From: Eoetvoesiella caeni
GTDB taxonomy: Bacteria > Pseudomonadota > Gammaproteobacteria > Burkholderiales > Burkholderiaceae_B
Reading direction: 5' to 3'
Assembly (NCBI RefSeq): GCF_003315175.1
Contig: NZ_QNRQ01000002.1
Span: 248,001-312,000, forward strand
Length of the DNA: 64,000 nucleotides
The notes under the pieces are model-generated. The model saw nothing but the letters and a program-made list of their open reading frames with translations, was not told where the DNA came from and did not search any database. How positions within the stretch are numbered: the stretch's first letter is position 1; every line of letters starts with the position of its first letter. Below are positions 26,303-36,991 of the stretch, piece by piece. Position numbers and translations under genes: made by a program.

Positions 26303-28333
26303 TTACGTAGACAGACGCTTGAAAGCGTCTTTAAAGCGCTCGAATTCGTGATTGAAATCCAAGGTGCGCCGTTGTGATGTCATGGCGGCCAGCATTTCGC
26401 TGCCCTGCGCCGTTGGCCGGATCCAGACCCAGACCCGGCGATCGCGTATGTAGAACATCGAGAATACGCCTATTACCAAAAATATACAGCCCAGATACAC
26501 CGAGTTCTTGCCCGGGCTGCGCGCTACCTGGAACACGCTGGCCTGCACTTGCTGGAAGTTCTTGAGGGACAAGAACACCGGTGCGGGGTAGTCGGGCAGG
26601 TTGGCCAGGGCCAGCAGCGCCAGTTGGGTCCAGCGGCCGGCATCCGCCCCGGCTTCGTTCAACGGCGCCCAGCCGTGCCGGGCGCGGTCGATATCGCGCA
26701 GCTCGGCCAGCGACAATTGGATCATGGGCACGGCAAACCCCAGCACTCTCTCGCGCTCGGCTGCCGGCACCTTGGAAACGATGGCATTAAAGCCGCCGGC
26801 CGCAAAGGACTCGAGGGCGCCTTCAGCTGCTTTCTGCAGCAAAGGACGCTGCCCCTCGTCGTTGGCATTGGCCTGCGCAAAGCGCGCAGCCGCCTGCGCC
26901 CGCAAGGACGGGTCATTCAGCGCCGCGCGCAGGCTCATGAATTCGGCCACCGAATGATTGGCATCGGCCGGGATGCGTATATAGCGGTAGGGTTCAGATG
27001 CGGACTGGCGCACGCCAGCCAGGAACACCTGGGCGCCGTCCAACGTCATGGGCAGCATGTAATTGGTGAATTCATGCGCCTGGCCGTCGCGGCCCACGAT
27101 GCGATACTGCACGCTGGGACCGACATTGCGCAGATGCTCGTTCTTGGCACCGGCCGCGCTGCCGGTGACCGAGGCGACATGTTCGAATACATCTTTGGCC
27201 TGGGGCTCTTGCCCGCCGTCCAGGTTCTCGACGTTGATCACCCGCAAGCCGGTCAGGTCGATCTGTACATTCGAGGCATCGGCCAACTGGGGAATCTTGG
27301 CAGGCTGCCCGACCACCCCATCGACTTCAAACGTCTTTTCAGCAGAGCCCGCCAGGGGATAAGCCAGCAGTTGCAGCTTGCTGCCGCCATCGTCGAAGCT
27401 GGACTGATATACCGTTACGCCTTTATAGCGCAAAGGCTCGTTGACTTCGATAACCTGGCTGAACGTTTTGCCGGTCTCATGGTCGGTGACGTCGACATCG
27501 CTCTTGAAGCTGCTGGGCATGCCGGTTGAATAGTATTGAATGTCGAATTTATTCAGCTTGATGGAAAACGGCAGGGGCTGAACCAGCACGCCGTCGTCGA
27601 CGCTGACGATGGCACTGGCGCTTTGGCTGCCGTCGGGAATCAGCATATTGGCACGAAAGCTGGGGTTGGCCGCCGGCAGCCGGCCCGACTCGGGCACATC
27701 GGCAATAAGCATGTTCTGGGTAATGGGCTGTTTGCCGCCCAGCCATACCTGGGCGCGCACCAGCAATTCGCTGTCGAGCAGGCCGCCGACGCAGATAATC
27801 ACAATCGCGGTATGGGCGAAAATGTAACCCAGGCGATTGGCGCTGCCTTTTTTCGCCGCCAGCAACATGCCTTCGCCGTCAACACGCAGCTTCCATTTAT
27901 AGCCCTGCCCGCCCAGCCAGCCCTTAATGCGCTCAACAGCGGCTTCAGGGGCCAGCGGGCTGACGACTTCAACCCGATGGTGAAAGGCGCGCAGGCTGCT
28001 GCCGCGGACATATTCACGAAACGAGCGCGCATCGCGCATCATTTTCGGTGCATTGCGCAATACGCAAATACTGGTCGAGGCGACCAGAAATGCCATGATC
28101 AGCAAAAACCACCAACTGTTATAAATATGCCAAATGTTGAACTTGTCGAACAAGGCAAACCAGAACGGCCCGAACTGGTCCACGTAGGTATTGGAGGCCT
28201 GGTTCTGCGGCAACACCGTACCTATCAGACTGGCCACGCAAATAAACATGAGCAGACTGACCGCAAAACGCATCGAGCCGAGCAGCTCGAAGAGATCGGA
28301 GCCGGCACGACGAAGAACAGAAGTTTGGTTCAC
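26303..28333 (-). CDS. resB: Cytochrome c biogenesis protein ResB (System II)
   Basis: A 676-residue inner-membrane partner of CcsA in System II cytochrome c maturation. Three helices lie in the N-terminal 230 residues, with the ResB blocks GSMRFAVSLLMFICVASLIGT and WHIYNSWWFLLIMAFL. A large periplasmic domain follows, and a last helix near residue 620 (LGCIFLVIGVFSMFYIRDRRVW) ends in a cytoplasmic tail. The start is a GTG at 28333, without a good ribosome-binding site, just downstream of a terminator-like hairpin. System II with both subunits is typical of Bordetella-type betaproteobacteria. Confidence 0.92.
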   Translation of the reverse strand: MNQTSVLRRAGSDLFELLGSMRFAVSLLMFICVASLIGTVLPQNQASNTYVDQFGPFWFALFDKFNIWHIYNSWWFLLIMAFLVASTSICVLRNAPKMMRDARSFREYVRGSSLRAFHHRVEVVSPLAPEAAVERIKGWLGGQGYKWKLRVDGEGMLLAAKKGSANRLGYIFAHTAIVIICVGGLLDSELLVRAQVWLGGKQPITQNMLIADVPESGRLPAANPSFRANMLIPDGSQSASAIVSVDDGVLVQPLPFSIKLNKFDIQYYSTGMPSSFKSDVDVTDHETGKTFSQVIEVNEPLRYKGVTVYQSSFDDGGSKLQLLAYPLAGSAEKTFEVDGVVGQPAKIPQLADASNVQIDLTGLRVINVENLDGGQEPQAKDVFEHVASVTGSAAGAKNEHLRNVGPSVQYRIVGRDGQAHEFTNYMLPMTLDGAQVFLAGVRQSASEPYRYIRIPADANHSVAEFMSLRAALNDPSLRAQAAARFAQANANDEGQRPLLQKAAEGALESFAAGGFNAIVSKVPAAERERVLGFAVPMIQLSLAELRDIDRARHGWAPLNEAGADAGRWTQLALLALANLPDYPAPVFLSLKNFQQVQASVFQVARSPGKNSVYLGCIFLVIGVFSMFYIRDRRVWVWIRPTAQGSEMLAAMTSQRRTLDFNHEFERFKDAFKRLST

Positions 28334-28345
28334 AATTTCATTCGC

Positions 28346-28382
28346 AAAAAAAAAGGGGGTACCGCATTCGGCTCCCCCCTTT
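28346..28382 (-). terminator. Terminator between cytochrome c4 and resB
   Basis: Read leftward, AAAGGGGG and CCCCCTTT form an 8-bp stem around a loop of about 16 bases that can partly pair (GAGCC/GCGGT), followed by a run of nine T residues. It lies after the cytochrome c4 stop and only 12 bases before the resB start. It should end the cytochrome transcript, or attenuate read-through into resB. Confidence 0.7.
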
Positions 28383-28428
28383 GCTTTACCGCATTAGCGC
28401 AGGGCGTGCCCGCGCACTATTTTTTTTA

Positions 28429-29130
28429 TTACCGCAAGCCCGCTGCGTAATCGGCAACCGCGGCGATGTCGGAGTCGCTCATGCGGTCGGCGATGTCGTG
28501 CATCATGGCGTTGTTGGCCCGCTCGCCGCTGCGGAACAGCTTCAATTGCTCGGCGATATAGGCTGGGAACTGGCCGGACAAGCGGGGGAACTCGCCAGGC
28601 AGGCCCGCGCCATTGGCCGAATGGCAGGCAGCACAGGCGGGCACATTGCGCTCGGCGATGCCGCCGCGCCAGATCTTCTGGCCGCGTAGCATGGTTGCTT
28701 CGTTGCTGGCCGTAGCGGCCTTTTCGCTGTCAAGTTTTTGATGCGACAAGTACAAGGCAACGTTCTGGATGTCTTCGGGGGTAAGCGCCGCCGCAAACGC
28801 GGTCATTACCGTGTTGGCTCCGCCGGCACCGCGGCGCGCCGGAACAGCGGTGCCGTCGGCGGAGCGGAAATCGTGCAATTGCTTGGCCAGGTATTCATGA
28901 GGCTGCGCCGCCAGATTCGGGTTGGCGGGGATAGTGCTGTTGCCCGCCGCGCCATGGCAACTGGCACAGGCCAGAATGCCGCGCGCCGCATCGCCATTGG
29001 CAAAAAGCTGTTCGCCTTTCTTTGCATCGGGTTTCGCCGCTGCGGCGTCGGCCGCATAGCTGGCGCTAGCCAAGGTGGAACCCAGCAGCACGCCGCTGGC
29101 AACTAAAATACTGGAAAGCACACGCTTCAT
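28429..29130 (-). CDS. Dihaem cytochrome c4-type protein
   Basis: A 233-residue periplasmic electron carrier with a cleavable signal peptide (MKRVLSSILVASGVLLGS...ASYA, about 1-27) and two haem c sites, CASCHG and CAACHS, one per half, as in cytochrome c4. Axial Met candidates are in MTAFAAALTPEDI and MMHDIADRMSD. Length is slightly above the usual 190-210 because of an Ala/Lys-rich start to the mature chain. It is encoded directly upstream of the System II maturation genes it depends on. It is divergent from engB. It probably feeds electrons to a terminal oxidase. Confidence 0.9.
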   Translation of the reverse strand: MKRVLSSILVASGVLLGSTLASASYAADAAAAKPDAKKGEQLFANGDAARGILACASCHGAAGNSTIPANPNLAAQPHEYLAKQLHDFRSADGTAVPARRGAGGANTVMTAFAAALTPEDIQNVALYLSHQKLDSEKAATASNEATMLRGQKIWRGGIAERNVPACAACHSANGAGLPGEFPRLSGQFPAYIAEQLKLFRSGERANNAMMHDIADRMSDSDIAAVADYAAGLR

Positions 29131-29365
29131 GAAGACCTCGACCGATCGTTATTCTTAATGTGGGGCTCCGGCAAGCCAGGAATGCCTCCAACACATGCTT
29201 TTCGTTGCGCTTTTCCGTTGTTTTTTCGTTGGACAACGACGCAAATAAAAAGCAGCAACAGTTTCAAACCCCTAATTATACAATAGCGTATAAACAAGGA
29301 CAGTTCGAACCGCACTTTACCGGCCAGGTGTCCTTTCATCGCTCCAACCCCACCAGGTATATCCC

Positions 29366-31001
<1,636 letters not shown>

Positions 31002-31002
<1 letters not shown>

Positions 31003-31059
31003 AGCCAAAACCCGACTTGGCCTGGGCTATCGAAACCGGCGCCTTGCCGGTTTTGGCTT
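31002..31059. terminator. Terminator between hemB and dsbD
   Basis: An inner hairpin CCGGC-GCCTT-GCCGG (31036-31050) is followed by TTTT, and the whole is flanked by a perfect 11-bp inverted repeat AAGCCAAAACC/GGTTTTGGCTT (31002-31012 and 31049-31059). It sits between two converging genes and could serve both. Confidence 0.75.
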
Positions 31060-31074
31060 ATTCGGGCAGTGGAA

Positions 31075-33057
31075 TCAAGCCGGCGGCCCAGCCAGCACCT
31101 GCTGCAGCACCGCTCCGAAATCGCGTGCGTTCTTGAAGCCGATTACCCGGCGGTTCTCCAACTGCCGGCCATTGGAATCAAAGAACATGATGCCGGGCGG
31201 CCCAAATAGCTTGAATCGCTTCAGCAGCGCCTGGTCCTCGGGCGTATTCTTCGTTACATCGGCCTGCACCAGGGTCATCTGCGCCATCTGGGCGGCAACC
31301 GCGGGGTCGCTGAAGGTGAAGCGCTCCATCTCAATGCAGGATACGCACCAGTCGGCATAGAAATCCAGCATCACCGGCCTGGTGGCCGAGGCCAGCAAGG
31401 CGTCCAGTTCCTGAACCGAGCGCACCTGCGTAAACTGCGTTTTACCCGCTGGCACCGCGCTTGCGCCGGCAACCAGTCCGGATGAAGCAAAGGGCGCCAA
31501 AGGACGCAAGACATCGCGCCCGCCCGCGGCAAGGCCAATAACCTGCAGCGCCGCCGCCAGCGCCAGCATCAAGCCCAATGTGCGCCAAACGGCCATGGCC
31601 AATTGCCGGGCCGACGATGCCTGGCTCTGCACTTGCGCCCAGGAACCGAAGGCGCCCATCAGCACCGCGGCGCACAAAGCCAGCAAAGCCCAGCCGATTA
31701 TGGTCACCGCGGCGGGCAATATGGGACTGACCATCCACCATGCCGTTGCCAGCAGCAACATGCCGAACACGCGCTTGACGCCTTCCATCCACGGTCCCGC
31801 CTTGGGCAGCAAGGCACCGGAACTGGCTCCCAGTATCAAGAGCAGCAGACCTTGGCCCCAGGCCATGGCGAACAAGGCACTGCCGCCAAGAACCACATCG
31901 CCGGTTTGCGAAATAAACAGCAGCACACCGGCCAGCGGCGCGGCCACGCATGGCCCCACAATCAGTGCCGACAGCATGCCCATCAGGAAGGCGCCGCCAA
32001 ACCGGCCGCCTGGAATCCTGGCCATTTTGTCGTTCAGCGCGGATTGCACGCCCACTGGTGCCTGCAAGGTGAAGACATCGAACATGGACAAGGCCAGCAA
32101 GGCCAGCAGCACCGCAAAGATGCTCAGCACCAAGGGCGTCTGCAACCATGCGGCAAGACTGGCGCCTGCCAGCCCTGCGACAACGCCCAGCACCGTGTAC
32201 ACCACCGACACGCCCAGCACATACACCGCGGCCAGTGCAAGCCCACGGCCGCGCGAGGCGACGCTGCGCTGGCGCGCGTCGCCCGCCACCACGGCCAGCA
32301 CGATAGGAGCCATGGGCAGCACGCAGGGCGTAAAAGTGAGCAGCACTCCCAAGAGCAGGCATAGCCCCACCACCTGCAGCCAGCCGGCATCCGCAAAAAA
32401 GGAAGCCAGGCCCATATCGTCCATTGCCAACACACCCTGGGGCTGGGCGGGACTCGCAACCGCCTGCTGCGCCGACTCATCTCTTGGCACCGGCACGCTG
32501 GCCACCACGCCCTGACCGCTTAACTGGTAGCCCTGCGGCGCCGGAGTCAACTTGACCTGCGTCGTCATGGGCGGGTAGCACAAGCCGGCGTCGGCACAAC
32601 CCTGGCCGGTGATGGAAAGCGTCTGCGGCAGCGCCGCACCGGCCGCCAGCGGTACCGACACCGTGACCTGCTGGTGATAGACCTCCATGTCCTTCCCGAA
32701 TGTGGGGTCGTGCTTGACCGTACCGCGCGGGTACACCGGCTGCCCCAGCTTGGAACTGTCCGGCGCCAATGCAAACTCGAACCGCTCGCGATACATGTAA
32801 TAGCCGGGGGCGATCTTGAAATGGATGTCGACCCGGTCGGGTGCTGCCATCGCGGCCGAAAACACGAAGGCGACTTTGGGATCCAGGAACTCGTCTTCAG
32901 CCTTTGCAGTTCCCGCCTGCAGCAACGCAATCGCCAACAAGACGGCAACAAGCAGCACCCGAATCAAACGCGACCAAAACGCTGAGACAGGATCGAATTG
33001 CATGAATCGTGTTCTTGCCGATTGCGTGCCCACGCCACCAGCGGCCAAATCTGACAT
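31075..33057 (-). CDS. dsbD: Thiol:disulfide interchange protein DsbD
   Basis: A 660-residue inner-membrane protein that passes electrons from cytoplasmic thioredoxin to periplasmic thiols, needed for disulfide isomerisation and cytochrome c maturation. A signal peptide (about 1-52) precedes the alpha domain with its CADAGLC cysteine pair. Eight helices follow with the redox cysteines in TPCVLPMAP and GPCVAAPLAG. The C-terminal thioredoxin-like gamma domain has WCVSC. AAGGAAAG five bases before the ATG fixes the start. It follows cutA by 38 bases, the cutA-dsbD pairing seen in many proteobacteria. It complements the System II genes a few kb away. Confidence 0.95.
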   Translation of the reverse strand: MSDLAAGGVGTQSARTRFMQFDPVSAFWSRLIRVLLVAVLLAIALLQAGTAKAEDEFLDPKVAFVFSAAMAAPDRVDIHFKIAPGYYMYRERFEFALAPDSSKLGQPVYPRGTVKHDPTFGKDMEVYHQQVTVSVPLAAGAALPQTLSITGQGCADAGLCYPPMTTQVKLTPAPQGYQLSGQGVVASVPVPRDESAQQAVASPAQPQGVLAMDDMGLASFFADAGWLQVVGLCLLLGVLLTFTPCVLPMAPIVLAVVAGDARQRSVASRGRGLALAAVYVLGVSVVYTVLGVVAGLAGASLAAWLQTPLVLSIFAVLLALLALSMFDVFTLQAPVGVQSALNDKMARIPGGRFGGAFLMGMLSALIVGPCVAAPLAGVLLFISQTGDVVLGGSALFAMAWGQGLLLLILGASSGALLPKAGPWMEGVKRVFGMLLLATAWWMVSPILPAAVTIIGWALLALCAAVLMGAFGSWAQVQSQASSARQLAMAVWRTLGLMLALAAALQVIGLAAGGRDVLRPLAPFASSGLVAGASAVPAGKTQFTQVRSVQELDALLASATRPVMLDFYADWCVSCIEMERFTFSDPAVAAQMAQMTLVQADVTKNTPEDQALLKRFKLFGPPGIMFFDSNGRQLENRRVIGFKNARDFGAVLQQVLAGPPA

Positions 33058-33095
33058 TACTACTTTCCTTTATATATTGACGGCCACTGCACCGC

Positions 33096-33425
33096 CTATT
33101 GCGGCGCGGTTTGCGCGCGAACCCAGTCCAGGTAGCTTTGCAATCCGCCTATAACCGGCACCACCAGGACTTCAGGCACGCTGTATGGGTGCAGTTGCAC
33201 CAAGCGTTCGGTCAGCGCCTGCACACGATCCTGCGTGGTTTTCATTGCCAGGGGGATTTCTTCAGACCCTTCGAGCTGTCCTTCCCACATGTACATGGAC
33301 AAGCTCGGCGCACCTAAGTTCACGCAGGCGGCCAATCCTTCTTCGACAAGCACATGCGCAATGCGTTTAGCCAGTAACGCGTCGGGTGCATTGCTTAATA
33401 CCACTACGACATTGTGCGCCATCAC
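33096..33425 (-). CDS. cutA: Divalent-cation tolerance protein CutA
   Basis: A 109-residue protein of the trimeric CutA1 family, with a ferredoxin-like fold close to PII signalling proteins. Family blocks are VVVVLSNAPDALLAKRIAHV, GLAACVNLGAP and YMWEGQLEGSEEIPLAMKT, ending YLDWVRAQT. It was originally linked to copper tolerance in E. coli, but its role is not settled; association with dsbD suggests a link to periplasmic redox or metal balance. It is the first gene of a probable cutA-dsbD operon. Upstream lies the palindromic element at 33499-33719. Confidence 0.93.
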   Translation of the reverse strand: MMAHNVVVVLSNAPDALLAKRIAHVLVEEGLAACVNLGAPSLSMYMWEGQLEGSEEIPLAMKTTQDRVQALTERLVQLHPYSVPEVLVVPVIGGLQSYLDWVRAQTAPQ

Positions 33426-33498
33426 ACCGCCTGAAAGATTGAAAGCAGGGCTATTTTACCGGCTCGAGAGGAAAGGCCCCACACCACACCGCTGCAAG

Positions 33499-33719
33499 GC
33501 GGTTTTAGCTCGCCGAATTTTGTGAAGTTGGAGCAAGCCGCGCCGGACGCTGTTTTCGGGATTCAAGCGAGCGGCTGTTTGACCGCGACGTTTACGAACA
33601 CCCGGGGGGTGTTCGTTCGCGGGAGTTTCGCGAGCGCCCGAAAACAGCGATCGGCGCGGGAAGCCACGGCGCAGCCGGGGCCGCAGCGACCTGAGCAAAA
33701 TTCGGCGAGCTAAAACCGC
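33499..33719. repeat. 221-bp nested palindromic element
   Basis: Its ends are a perfect 24-bp inverted repeat (33499-33522, beginning GCGGTTTTAGCTCG, and 33696-33719). Inside is a second perfect pair of 13 bp (33548-33560 CGCTGTTTTCGGG with 33637-33649), with imperfect pairing of GCCGCGCCGGA/TCGGCGCGGG just outside it. In the centre is a 10-bp hairpin ACGAACACCC-GGG-GGGTGTTCGT (33594-33616). It encodes nothing recognisable. It lies between the rplQ terminator and cutA. It could be a miniature inverted-repeat element or a structured RNA; I do not recognise the family. Confidence 0.75.
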
Positions 33720-33755
33720 AGTTAAAGAACCCAAAAGCCAATCAATAACAAGCTG

Positions 33756-33768
33756 CCCCCCCCCCCCC
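33756..33768 (+). repeat. Homopolymeric tract of 13 C residues
   Basis: Thirteen consecutive C residues lie between the palindromic element and the rplQ terminator, in a gene-free region. Tracts of this length slip during replication, and poly-C tracts control phase variation of Bordetella fimbrial promoters. Here the nearest gene start downstream on the minus strand is cutA, 330 bases away, so an effect on expression is uncertain. Confidence 0.8.
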
Positions 33769-33811
33769 AAAAGAGCAGACCCATTATATTTGGTCAGCGG
33801 CGGCTCCAGAA

Positions 33812-33835
33812 TAAAAAACGCGCCGAAGCGCGTTT
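33812..33835 (-). terminator. Rho-independent terminator of the ribosomal protein operon
   Basis: On the minus strand a 7-bp stem AACGCGC/GCGCGTT closes a stable TTCG tetraloop and is followed by a T-rich run. It lies about 26 bases after the rplQ stop codon, ending the rplN-rplQ block. Confidence 0.85.
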
Positions 33836-33860
33836 CTCTTTTGCTGCTACCGCCGGCTGA

Positions 33861-34247
33861 TTATTCAGCGCTGTCGGCTTCTTCTACTTCGGGGCGGTCG
33901 ACCAGTTCCATGAAGGCCATGGGGGCGTTGTCGCCCTGGCGAAAGCCCATTTTCAGGACACGGGTGTAGCCGCCGTTGCGCTCTTTGTAGCGCGGGCCGA
34001 TTTCGGCGAACAGCTTGAGCACGGCTTCACGATCGCGCAGACGGGCAAATGCCAGGCGCTTGTTGGCCAGCGTGTCTTCTTTGCCCAAGGTGATGAGGGG
34101 CTCGATGACGCGGCGCAACTCTTTGGCTTTGGGCAACGTGGTTTTGATGGCTTCGTGAGTAATCAACGACACGGCCATGTTGCGGAACATGGCAAGACGA
34201 TGACTGCTGGTGCGGTTTAGTTTACGCAGACCACTACGGTGACGCAT
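33861..34247 (-). CDS. rplQ: 50S ribosomal protein L17
   Basis: A 128-residue component of the large ribosomal subunit near the exit tunnel. The diagnostic start [20 protein letters not shown] is followed by the family segments [21 protein letters not shown] and [20 protein letters not shown]. The C-terminus ends in an acidic tail ([11 protein letters not shown]). It is the last gene of the alpha operon, 141 bases after rpoA, and a strong terminator follows. Length is usual for betaproteobacteria. Confidence 0.98.
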   Translation of the reverse strand: MRHRSGLRKLNRTSSHRLAMFRNMAVSLITHEAIKTTLPKAKELRRVIEPLITLGKEDTLANKRLAFARLRDREAVLKLFAEIGPRYKERNGGYTRVLKMGFRQGDNAPMAFMELVDRPEVEEADSAE

Positions 34248-34388
34248 GATATATCCTTTGAATCTTGATAACGGCTAATCGAGCGGACCCGCCTAGCCAT
34301 CGGTTAACCGGCTCTTCTATCAGCTTGCGCTGCGGGCCGGATGAAAAAAGAACGAAACTTTAGCACAACGGCCAAAGCTTCGCATACA

Positions 34389-35381
34389 TTACGGACGCTC
34401 TAAACCAACAGGCGGCCAGTTTTCGAGCTTCATGCCCAAAGTCAGACCACGTGCGGCAAGGACTTCCTTGATTTCGTTAAGCGACTTGCGGCCGAGGTTC
34501 GGAGTCTTGAGCAACTCGTTTTCGGTGCGCTGGATAAAATCGCCGATGTAATAGATGTTTTCGGCCTTGAGGCAGTTGGCCGAGCGCACCGTAAGTTCCA
34601 GGTCGTCGACCGGACGCAAAAGCACGGGGTCGATTTGCTGTTGGGCACGGGCGGGAACACTGCCGTCGTAGGCTTCGCCGGCGCCTTCAAGTGCGGCAAA
34701 GACAGAGATCTGGTCCATCAGAATGCGGGCCGACTGGCGAACCGCCTCTTCGGGCGAAATCACGCCGTTGGTTTCGATGTCGAGGATCAGCTTGTCCAGG
34801 TCAGTGCGCTGTTCCACACGGGCGCTTTGCACGGCATAGCTGACGCGGCGCACGGGGCTGAACGAAGCATCCAGAACAATACGGCCAATGGTATGGGCGC
34901 GATCGTCGGTCAAGGCGCGCACGTTGCCGGGCACATAGCCGCGACCCTCCTCTACCTTGATATGCATTTCAAGCTTGCCCGCATCGGTAAGATTGGCAAT
35001 GACGTGGTCGGGATTGATGATCTCGACATCGTGCGGCAGCTCGATATCGCTGGCCAGCACAACGCCCTGGCCTTGCTTGCGCAGCACCAGAGTGACTTCT
35101 TCGCGGTTATGCAGCTTGAAAACCACGCCCTTGAGGTTCATGAGAACGTCAACTACATCTTCGCGCACGCCGGCAATGGTGGAGTACTCGTGCACCACGC
35201 CAGTCATCTGGACTTCAGTGGGCGCGTAGCCGGTCATCGACGAAAGCAAAATGCGGCGCAGCGCATTGCCCAGGGTGTGGCCAAAGCCACGCTCGAAAGG
35301 CTCCATCACGACACGTGCGTGATTTTTGCTGACGGGTTCGACTTCAATAGAACGGGGTTTCAAAAAACCTTGAGACGACAT
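34389..35381 (-). CDS. rpoA: DNA-directed RNA polymerase subunit alpha
   Basis: A 330-residue alpha subunit that dimerises to nucleate RNA polymerase. The N-terminal assembly domain shows [20 protein letters not shown] and the later [14 protein letters not shown]. The C-terminal domain, which contacts UP elements and activators, contains [21 protein letters not shown] and [13 protein letters not shown]. It is separated from rpsD by an unusually structured 156-base spacer holding a 15-bp hairpin, and from rplQ by 141 bases. Gene order matches the alpha operon. Confidence 0.98.
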   Translation of the reverse strand: MSSQGFLKPRSIEVEPVSKNHARVVMEPFERGFGHTLGNALRRILLSSMTGYAPTEVQMTGVVHEYSTIAGVREDVVDVLMNLKGVVFKLHNREEVTLVLRKQGQGVVLASDIELPHDVEIINPDHVIANLTDAGKLEMHIKVEEGRGYVPGNVRALTDDRAHTIGRIVLDASFSPVRRVSYAVQSARVEQRTDLDKLILDIETNGVISPEEAVRQSARILMDQISVFAALEGAGEAYDGSVPARAQQQIDPVLLRPVDDLELTVRSANCLKAENIYYIGDFIQRTENELLKTPNLGRKSLNEIKEVLAARGLTLGMKLENWPPVGLERP

Positions 35382-35464
35382 GTATGTTCCTTTTCAATAC
35401 CCTCGGCTCGTTACACCGATAAGGCTGACGGACAATCCGGGCTGATGCCGGAGAATGGACCACA

Positions 35465-35504
35465 ACAGCCCACGTTTACGCCAAAAGCGGTAAACGTGGG
35501 CTGT
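35465..35504 (-). other. Strong 15-bp hairpin in the rpsD-rpoA spacer
   Basis: ACAGCCCACGTTTAC (35465-35479) and GTAAACGTGGGCTGT (35490-35504) pair perfectly around a 10-base loop. There is no following T run on the minus strand, so it is not a classical terminator. It might be a processing or mRNA-stability element, or a weak attenuator that sets rpoA level relative to the ribosomal proteins. Confidence 0.65.
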
Positions 35505-35537
35505 GCGACTTTGCTGCTTTGCCGAACTGGCGGCAAA

Positions 35538-36161
35538 TTAGCGGGAGTACAACTCGACAACCATCGACTCGTTGACGTCGCGGGCGACATCAGCACGATC
35601 GGGAACCTGCTTGAACGTGCCCGTCAGCTTGCTGGCGTCGACTTCAACCCACTGGGGGAAGCCCTGGCCGGAAGCCAGATCCAAGGATTCACGAATACGC
35701 AGTTGCGCCTTGGACTTTTCGCGGATGGAAACCACGTCGCCGGCCTTAACAAGCATGGAGGCGATGTCGGCAGTGCGGCCGTTGATTTCGATCGAGCGGT
35801 GGTTGACCAACTGACGCGCTTCAGCGCGGGTCGAACCGAAACCCATACGGTAGACGACGTTGTCCAGGCGCGATTCCAGCAATTGAATCAGGGTCTCGCC
35901 TGTGTTGCCACGGCGACGCTCAGCTTCAAAGAAATACTTGCGGAATTGCTTTTCCAGAACGCCGTACATGCGTTTGAGCTTCTGCTTCTCGCGCAGCTGC
36001 AGGCCGTAGTCGGACGTACGCGCACCGGAAGTGCGGCCGTGCTGACCAGGCTTGGATTCGATTTTGCATTTCGAATCGAGCGAGCGGCGAGCGCTCTTGA
36101 GAAACAGATCGGTACCCTCGCGGCGCGAGAGCTTGCATTTTGGTCCAATATAACGTGCCAT
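35538..36161 (-). CDS. rpsD: 30S ribosomal protein S4
   Basis: A 207-residue primary 16S rRNA-binding protein of the small subunit, and in E. coli the translational repressor of the alpha operon. The start [20 protein letters not shown] is typical. The S4 RNA-binding domain is seen in [35 protein letters not shown] (split across residues about 97-130). It lacks the zinc-binding cysteine cluster of some S4 proteins, with Cys only at 9 and 32. It follows rpsK by 12 bases. Confidence 0.98.
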   Translation of the reverse strand: MARYIGPKCKLSRREGTDLFLKSARRSLDSKCKIESKPGQHGRTSGARTSDYGLQLREKQKLKRMYGVLEKQFRKYFFEAERRRGNTGETLIQLLESRLDNVVYRMGFGSTRAEARQLVNHRSIEINGRTADIASMLVKAGDVVSIREKSKAQLRIRESLDLASGQGFPQWVEVDASKLTGTFKQVPDRADVARDVNESMVVELYSR

Positions 36162-36173
36162 TGTGCTTTTTCC

Positions 36174-36575
36174 TTAAATACGACGGCGCTTAGGCGGACG
36201 GCAACCGTTGTGCGGCACCGGCGTGATGTCGGCAATGCTGGAAATCTTGATTCCCAACGCATTCAATGCACGCACGGATGATTCGCGCCCGGGGCCTGGG
36301 CCCTTGATGCGAACTTCGAGTGTTTTGATGCCGTATTCCAAAGCAACGCGGCCAGCCGACTCTGCAGCAACCTGAGCCGCAAACGGAGTCGATTTACGCG
36401 AACCCTTGAAACCAGCACCACCCGACGTAGCCCAGGACAAAGCATTGCCCTGACGGTCGGTGATCGTGATGATCGTGTTGTTGAAGGACGCATGGACGTG
36501 CGCGATGCCGTCCGAAACGCTCTTCTTGATTTTCTTGCGTACGCGAGTCGCGCCGCTATTGGATGCTTTTGCCAT
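36174..36575 (-). CDS. rpsK: 30S ribosomal protein S11
   Basis: A 133-residue small-subunit protein at the platform near the Shine-Dalgarno helix. The recognisable blocks are [40 protein letters not shown] and the C-terminal [13 protein letters not shown]. The N-terminus has a short basic and Ser-rich extension ([18 protein letters not shown]). It lies between rpsM (14 bases away) and rpsD, in standard alpha-operon order. Length is normal. Confidence 0.98.
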   Translation of the reverse strand: MAKASNSGATRVRKKIKKSVSDGIAHVHASFNNTIITITDRQGNALSWATSGGAGFKGSRKSTPFAAQVAAESAGRVALEYGIKTLEVRIKGPGPGRESSVRALNALGIKISSIADITPVPHNGCRPPKRRRI

Positions 36576-36589
36576 CTTCTAGTCCTCGA

Positions 36590-36955
36590 TTATTTCTTCA
36601 GGGAAGCAGCAGCGCGACGCGGGCCCTTGCGGGTGCGGGCGTTGGTACGGGTACGCTGACCACGTACAGGCAGGCCACGTTTGTGACGCATACCCCGATA
36701 AGTTCCCAGGTCGATCAGACGTTTGATCGACAGTTGTACTTCGCGACGCAAATCACCTTCGACGGTGAACGCATTGACGTTTTCACGAATGCGCTCGAGC
36801 TCGGCGTCAGTCAGATCTTTCACTTTCTTGGAGTACTCGATGCCCGAAACTTCGCAGATTTTGCGAGCGCGGGTGCGACCAATACCAAAAATAGCGGTAA
36901 GTCCGATTTCGGCGTGCTGATGCGGCGGAATGTTGATGCCAGCAATACGGGCCAT
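36590..36955 (-). CDS. rpsM: 30S ribosomal protein S13
   Basis: A 121-residue small-subunit head protein that contacts the P-site tRNA and the large subunit. It begins [20 protein letters not shown], continues with the helix-two-turn-helix region [13 protein letters not shown], and ends in the basic tail [17 protein letters not shown]. It follows rpmJ by 36 bases and precedes rpsK. In E. coli this gene opens the alpha operon, and the S4 repressor site lies just upstream; I cannot confirm such a site here. Confidence 0.98.
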   Translation of the reverse strand: MARIAGINIPPHQHAEIGLTAIFGIGRTRARKICEVSGIEYSKKVKDLTDAELERIRENVNAFTVEGDLRREVQLSIKRLIDLGTYRGMRHKRGLPVRGQRTRTNARTRKGPRRAAASLKK

Positions 36956-36991
36956 GACTGTTCCTTGTTTAAATCTGGTGCGTTTCGGCGC

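Noticed and set aside
33456-33770. A possible small protein on the minus strand inside the 221-bp palindrome
   Set aside because: Its sequence is an Arg-rich by-product of the palindrome, with no start signal or family resemblance.
34635-36281. A 548-codon open frame on the plus strand across rpoA-rpsD
   Set aside because: It is antisense to certain ribosomal genes, has no recognisable domain and arises from the high-GC codon pattern of the real genes.
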